DNA of 40,797 nucleotides, taken from contig JAUSHW010000185.1 of NCBI GenBank assembly GCA_030648395.1, positions 1 to 40,797 of the forward strand. Reading direction: 5' to 3'. This DNA is from Nitrospirales bacterium (GTDB lineage Bacteria > Nitrospirota > Nitrospiria > Nitrospirales > NS-4). Shown piece after piece: positions 37,265 through 40,797 of the stretch. A program made the position numbers and the translations under genes. The notes beneath the pieces are model-generated. The model did no database searches. It was not told the DNA's origin and saw only the letters and a list, made by a program, of their open reading frames with translations. How positions within the stretch are numbered: the first letter of the stretch is position 1; each line of letters begins with the position of its first letter.

Positions 37265-37636
37265 TTAGTCCCTTGGTTTCTTGGTAGCCTTGGCCTCGAT
37301 CGACGCCACGGCGATAGTGATATGGCTCATCCGCTTGTGAATCGAGAACGCGCGTCCTTGCGCACGTGGCTGGAACCTTTTGAGCGTCGGACCGACATCC
37401 ACATAAGCTTGGCTCACGCGTAACTCATTAGCGTCACCGATCTCCTTGCCAGCCTGCTGACCGTTGGCTACTGCCGAAAGCAGTACTTTCTGCACCACCC
37501 GAGCGGCAGCGCGGGGAGTGAACTTCAATAGCGCGAGGGCATCAACTACTGGACACCCGCGGATCAAATCAACAACGGGGCGGGCCTTCCTTGGCGCCAC
37601 CCGCACGTACCGCAATGTTGCACTCGCTTCAGCCAT
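37265..37636 (-). CDS. rplV: 50S ribosomal protein L22
   Basis: A 123-residue L22 lining the exit tunnel: ATLRYVRVAPRKARPVVDLI, a mid-region VVQKVLLSAVANGQQ, and the beta-hairpin region VGPTLKRFQPRAQGRAFSIH followed by KRMSHITIAV. AAAGG precedes the ATG. Confidence 0.98.
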   Translation of the reverse strand: MAEASATLRYVRVAPRKARPVVDLIRGCPVVDALALLKFTPRAAARVVQKVLLSAVANGQQAGKEIGDANELRVSQAYVDVGPTLKRFQPRAQGRAFSIHKRMSHITIAVASIEAKATKKPRD

Positions 37637-37648
37637 ACAGTCTTGCCT

Positions 37649-37936
37649 TTACTTCAGCGCCACAGCTTTTTCACTTTTGGCGGCGCCATGCCCCTTGAAA
37701 AACCGGGTAGGGGAAAATTCGCCCAACTTGTGACCGACCATATTCTCAGTGATATAAATGGGGATGAACTTTTTCCCGTTATGAATGGCCAGGGTGTGTC
37801 CGATCATCTCCGGGACAATCGTGGACCGACGTGACCACGTCTTGAGAATTTTCTTCTCCCCGCTTGTGTTCATGCTCTCAACCCGGCCAAGCAACCGGGC
37901 ATCAATGAAAGGACCTTTAGAGACTGAACGCGGCAT
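37649..37936 (-). CDS. rpsS: 30S ribosomal protein S19
   Basis: A 95-residue S19 of the 30S head: [40 protein letters not shown], and [25 protein letters not shown] is 5 bases before the ATG. Confidence 0.98.
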   Translation of the reverse strand: MPRSVSKGPFIDARLLGRVESMNTSGEKKILKTWSRRSTIVPEMIGHTLAIHNGKKFIPIYITENMVGHKLGEFSPTRFFKGHGAAKSEKAVALK

Positions 37937-37965
37937 GGACTTCCTTCAGTTAAGCGCGAGCCGTT

Positions 37966-38793
37966 CTATTTCTTGCGTCGCGAGATGATAAATTTCCCTG
38001 TACGCTTGGTGCGTCGGGTCTTGTAGCCCTTGGCTTTCTGCCCCCAAGGACTCACCGGATGCGGATTGCCTGCGCCTGACTTTCCTTCTCCTCCACCATG
38101 AGGATGGTCGACCGGGTTCATAACCACCCCTCGAACATGCGGCCGACGCCCTTTCCACCGCTGGCGTCCAGCCTTTCCGATCGTGACATTCTCGTGATCA
38201 GCGTTGCCGACTTGCCCCACGGTTGCCTGGCAAGTTGCAAGGATCTTCCGCATCTCGCCAGACTTCAGGCGGACTTGGATATAGAGCCCGTCCTTGCCCA
38301 TGACTTGAGCCGAGGCACCCGCTCCGCGGATCAATTGCCCCCCCCGACCAGGCTTGAGTTCAATATTATGAACGATGGTCCCCGTCGGCATGCTCAGAAG
38401 TGGAAGCGCATTGCCCACCCGCACCTCCGCATCCACGCCTGATTGCAAGACGTCTCCGATTTTCAAACCAGCTGGAGCCAAAATGTACCGTTTCTCACCA
38501 TCGGCATAATGCAGCAACGCAATTCGTGCCGAACGGTAGGGGTCGTATTCTATAGAGCAAACGCGTGCCGCGATGCCCGACTTATCACGTTTGAAATCCA
38601 CGCGCCGGTACATCCGTTTGTGCCCACCCCCACGAAAACGGACAGATATACGGCCCTGGCTGTTTCGGCCTCCTGAGCTTTTGATGAATTCCAGTAGCGC
38701 CTTTTCAGGTTTTCCAACAGACAAGTCATCGTTGGTCAACACTGTCATCTGACGACGCGAGGGAGAAGTTGGACGAAAACTCTTGATACCCAT
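37966..38793 (-). CDS. rplB: 50S ribosomal protein L2
   Basis: A 275-residue L2 needed for subunit association and peptidyl transfer: [40 protein letters not shown], and the C-terminal [20 protein letters not shown] carrying the conserved His. TAATG overlap with rplW. Confidence 0.98.
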   Translation of the reverse strand: MGIKSFRPTSPSRRQMTVLTNDDLSVGKPEKALLEFIKSSGGRNSQGRISVRFRGGGHKRMYRRVDFKRDKSGIAARVCSIEYDPYRSARIALLHYADGEKRYILAPAGLKIGDVLQSGVDAEVRVGNALPLLSMPTGTIVHNIELKPGRGGQLIRGAGASAQVMGKDGLYIQVRLKSGEMRKILATCQATVGQVGNADHENVTIGKAGRQRWKGRRPHVRGVVMNPVDHPHGGGEGKSGAGNPHPVSPWGQKAKGYKTRRTKRTGKFIISRRKK

Positions 38794-39086
38794 TAGACGC
38801 CCTCAAAGATCTCCAGCTTTTCACCAGGCTTTAACGTCACAATCGCCTTCTTCCAATCAGGCTTCTTGCCAGCCATCCGCCCAATGCGGCGAACCTTGCC
38901 GCCGACATTCATGACATTGACTTTCTCTACCTTCGCATTCAGCGCCAGTTCGGTCGCTTTTTTGATCTCAACCTTGTTGGCGTCAGCCCTAACAAGAAGG
39001 CCTATTTTATGCTGACTTTCACGCATTTCCGTCAATTTTTCAGTCAAAAGCGGACGAATAATGATATCGCGCGCGTTGCGGGTCAT
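38793..39086 (-). CDS. rplW: 50S ribosomal protein L23
   Basis: A 97-residue L23 at the tunnel exit, docking site for trigger factor and [43 protein letters not shown] and [23 protein letters not shown] overlap with rplD. Confidence 0.98.
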   Translation of the reverse strand: MTRNARDIIIRPLLTEKLTEMRESQHKIGLLVRADANKVEIKKATELALNAKVEKVNVMNVGGKVRRIGRMAGKKPDWKKAIVTLKPGEKLEIFEGV

Positions 39087-39706
39087 GCGAAAGCCTCTTC
39101 AATCCTCGACAAATCACGTCGCGTGATCAGAACGGCGTCGTGCACAAGTAAGTCGCGAACATTAACGCCTTCGGGAGCAATAACCGTCACGTCAGGTATA
39201 TTTCTCGCAGCACGGCGAAGCCGATCTTGATCGCCTCCGGCTACGATCAACGTCCTGCCGGCAAGGCCTAGAACCTTCAACATCAACGCGATTGACTTGG
39301 TTTTGCCGTCGGGCTGAGGAAAATCTTCCAAAACAAGCAGCCCCCCTTCACGAACTTTCACAGACAAGGCCGACCTCACAGCCCCGCGCGTTTTCTTCTT
39401 TGGCATCGTATATCCATAGTCGCGTGGCAGCGGTCCAAATACGATCCCTCCGTGCCGCCACAGCGGCGACCGAATCGACCCCGCCCGAGCCCGACCAGTG
39501 TGCTTCTGCTTGTAAGGCTTCTTCCCGCTTCCGCTAACCAGACCACGTGTTTTGGTGGACGCCGTGCCCTGGCGCAGGCCAGCCTGCTGCTGAAGGACAA
39601 CCTCATGCAGGACAGGCCCGTTCACTTCAGCCCCGAAAACATCGGAGCGAAGCTCAATAACTCCCACCTTGCGACGATTCAAGTCAATGACATCAATCGT
39701 GGGCAT
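39083..39706 (-). CDS. rplD: 50S ribosomal protein L4
   Basis: A 207-residue L4, an exit-tunnel protein and in E. coli the S10-operon repressor. It has the loop RQGTASTKTRGLVSGSGKKP and KQKHTGRARAGSIRSPLWRH, then a Rossmann-like C-terminal part. AGGAG is 9 bases before the ATG. No L4-responsive leader can be assessed because only 19 bases separate tuf from rpsJ. Confidence 0.98.
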   Translation of the reverse strand: MPTIDVIDLNRRKVGVIELRSDVFGAEVNGPVLHEVVLQQQAGLRQGTASTKTRGLVSGSGKKPYKQKHTGRARAGSIRSPLWRHGGIVFGPLPRDYGYTMPKKKTRGAVRSALSVKVREGGLLVLEDFPQPDGKTKSIALMLKVLGLAGRTLIVAGGDQDRLRRAARNIPDVTVIAPEGVNVRDLLVHDAVLITRRDLSRIEEAFA

Positions 39707-39718
39707 AAAACACTACTC

Positions 39719-40345
39719 CTAGGAAGCCTTCACGGATTTCTTTATGACGACGAGACTGCCTCGTGCGCCAGGAATCGAGCCACGAACAAAAATGAGATGC
39801 TCCTCTGGCCGCACGTCAATAACTTGAAGCGCTTGAGTGGTCACCTTCACGCTTCCCATATGCCCCGCCATCCTCATGTTTTTCCAGACACGCGAAGGCG
39901 AGGAACTGCTGCCGATCGATCCGGGAGCCCTGTGAAACATCGATCCATGAGATCTCGGACCGCCATGAAAATGATGCCGCTTCATAACTCCCTGAAAGCC
40001 CTTGCCCTTCGACACGCCCGTGACATCCACAAGTTCGCCCTTTGCGAACAAACTCACCGTAATTGTCGAGCCGACTTGGGTGTCGTTGGAAGCGGGAAAC
40101 TCTCGAACATGCCTGAATACGGGAAGATTAGCTTTGGCAAAATGCCCCCTGGCTGGCTTCGACGCCTTCCGGTCAGGCAATTCAAGAAAAGCCAACTGAA
40201 CAGCGGCATACCCGTCCCGTTCCTTTGTCTTCACTTGTGATACCCGACAAGGGCCGGCCTCGATCACCGTAACCGGTACTGCTCGCCCGCCATCGAGAAA
40301 TAGCTGGGTCATCCCAAGCTTCTGCCCCATCAAGCCGGTGGTCAT
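39719..40345 (-). CDS. rplC: 50S ribosomal protein L3
   Basis: A 208-residue L3 near the A-site entry: [20 protein letters not shown], then [20 protein letters not shown] and the [20 protein letters not shown] loop whose Gln is a known methylation site in proteobacteria (here Ser). Its ATG overlaps the rpsJ stop (ATGA); an ATG five codons later also fits the family start. Confidence 0.97.
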   Translation of the reverse strand: MTTGLMGQKLGMTQLFLDGGRAVPVTVIEAGPCRVSQVKTKERDGYAAVQLAFLELPDRKASKPARGHFAKANLPVFRHVREFPASNDTQVGSTITVSLFAKGELVDVTGVSKGKGFQGVMKRHHFHGGPRSHGSMFHRAPGSIGSSSSPSRVWKNMRMAGHMGSVKVTTQALQVIDVRPEEHLIFVRGSIPGARGSLVVIKKSVKAS

Positions 40346-40659
40346 AGCTTGATCTCCACATCCACTCCGGCCGCCAGGTTGAGTTTCATCAACGCATCCA
40401 TGGTCTCAGGCGTGGGCTCCATAATATCCATCAGTCGCTTGTAGGTTCGGATCTCAAACTGCTCGCGTGACTTCTTATCCGCATGAGTCGAGCGCTGAAC
40501 AGTCCACTTATTAATGCGGGTAGGCAATGGAATCGGCCCGACCACTTTGGCCCCCGTGCGCCTGACGGTTTCGACAATCTCCGAGACGGACTGGTCGAGC
40601 ACACGATAGTCAAAACTCTTGAGCCGAATGCGAATCCGTTGATCGAGCTTGATCGCCAT
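40342..40659 (-). CDS. rpsJ: 30S ribosomal protein S10
   Basis: A 105-residue S10, also the NusE transcription factor. [40 protein letters not shown] and the [20 protein letters not shown] segment are canonical. The ATG at 40659 with AAGGGG 9 bases upstream is chosen; a longer frame to 40740 runs back into tuf and is not real. Confidence 0.98.
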   Translation of the reverse strand: MAIKLDQRIRIRLKSFDYRVLDQSVSEIVETVRRTGAKVVGPIPLPTRINKWTVQRSTHADKKSREQFEIRTYKRLMDIMEPTPETMDALMKLNLAAGVDVEIKL

Positions 40660-40678
40660 TATGCGTGACCCCTTCCCC

Positions 40679-40797
40679 TCACGCCAGGATTTCGGTGACG
40701 ATGCCAGAACCGACGGTTTTGCCGCCCTCGCGCACGGCAAACCGCAGCCCCTGGTCCATCGCGATCGGCGAGATCAGCTCCGCTGAAATCGCCACAT
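40679..40797 (-). CDS. tuf: Elongation factor Tu, C-terminal fragment (cut by window edge)
   Basis: The last 38 codons of EF-Tu, reading [20 protein letters not shown] then [14 protein letters not shown] and TGA, which is the end of domain III. The 5' part lies outside the window. It stops 19 bases before rpsJ, the usual str/S10 junction. Confidence 0.95.
   Translation of the reverse strand, partial: VAISAELISPIAMDQGLRFAVREGGKTVGSGIVTEILA

Overview
The window is chromosomal and almost fully coding, and every gene I can support lies on the minus strand. The genes are ordinary bacterial ones with Shine-Dalgarno sites, many stop/start overlaps (TGATG, TAATG, ATGA, GTGA) and frequent GTG starts. 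GC content looks high-moderate (estimated by eye). The combination of a GAF/AAA+ NifA-like activator, two amtB-PII modules, PilMNOPQ, Lpt genes and a GAF-GAF-ANTAR regulator suggests a Gram-negative, probably Nitrospirota (Nitrospira-like) genome. That placement is inference only; no marker was compared with a database.

In transcription order (high to low coordinates) the window begins with the 3' end of tuf (40797-40679). The S10-spc-alpha ribosomal supercluster follows (40659-25469: rpsJ, rplC, rplD, rplW, rplB, rpsS, rplV, rpsC, rplP, rpmC, rpsQ, rplN, rplX, rplE, rpsN, rpsH, rplF, rplR, rpsE, rpmD, rplO, secY, adk, map, infA, rpmJ, rpsM, rpsK, rpsD, rpoA, rplQ). Next come lptC-lptA-lptB-rpoN (25367-22002), a small MerR-type protein with pilMNOPQ (21794-16324), and aroC-aroB (16299-13957).

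The last third (13909-21) is a nitrogen-assimilation cluster: a GAF-GAF-ANTAR protein, glutamine-dependent nadE, an exported beta-barrel-like protein, amtB2-glnB2-glnD-glnA, then amtB1-glnB1 and a NifA-like sigma54 activator. Together it encodes ammonium uptake (AmtB), nitrogen signalling (two PII proteins plus GlnD), assimilation (GlnA) and a glutamine-using enzyme (NadE). The sigma54 factor that the activator needs is encoded in the same window.

The most interesting signal is RNA-level control of this cluster. The glnA-amtB1 gap holds two consecutive hairpins with six-base loops carrying A at loop position 1 and G at position 4. The second hairpin shares sequence with an intrinsic terminator placed just before the amtB1 ribosome-binding site. 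This is the architecture of ANTAR-protein antitermination targets, and an ANTAR protein is encoded 9 kb away in the same cluster. The nadE leader, directly downstream of the ANTAR gene, is a second attenuator: a promoter, a 5' hairpin, a long 16-bp stem, an antiterminator hairpin and a strong terminator. Its loops do not match the canonical ANTAR rule, so it may be a variant or an unrelated leader class. No RNA genes, insertion sequences, prophage or CRISPR arrays were seen, and no gap exceeds about 220 bases.
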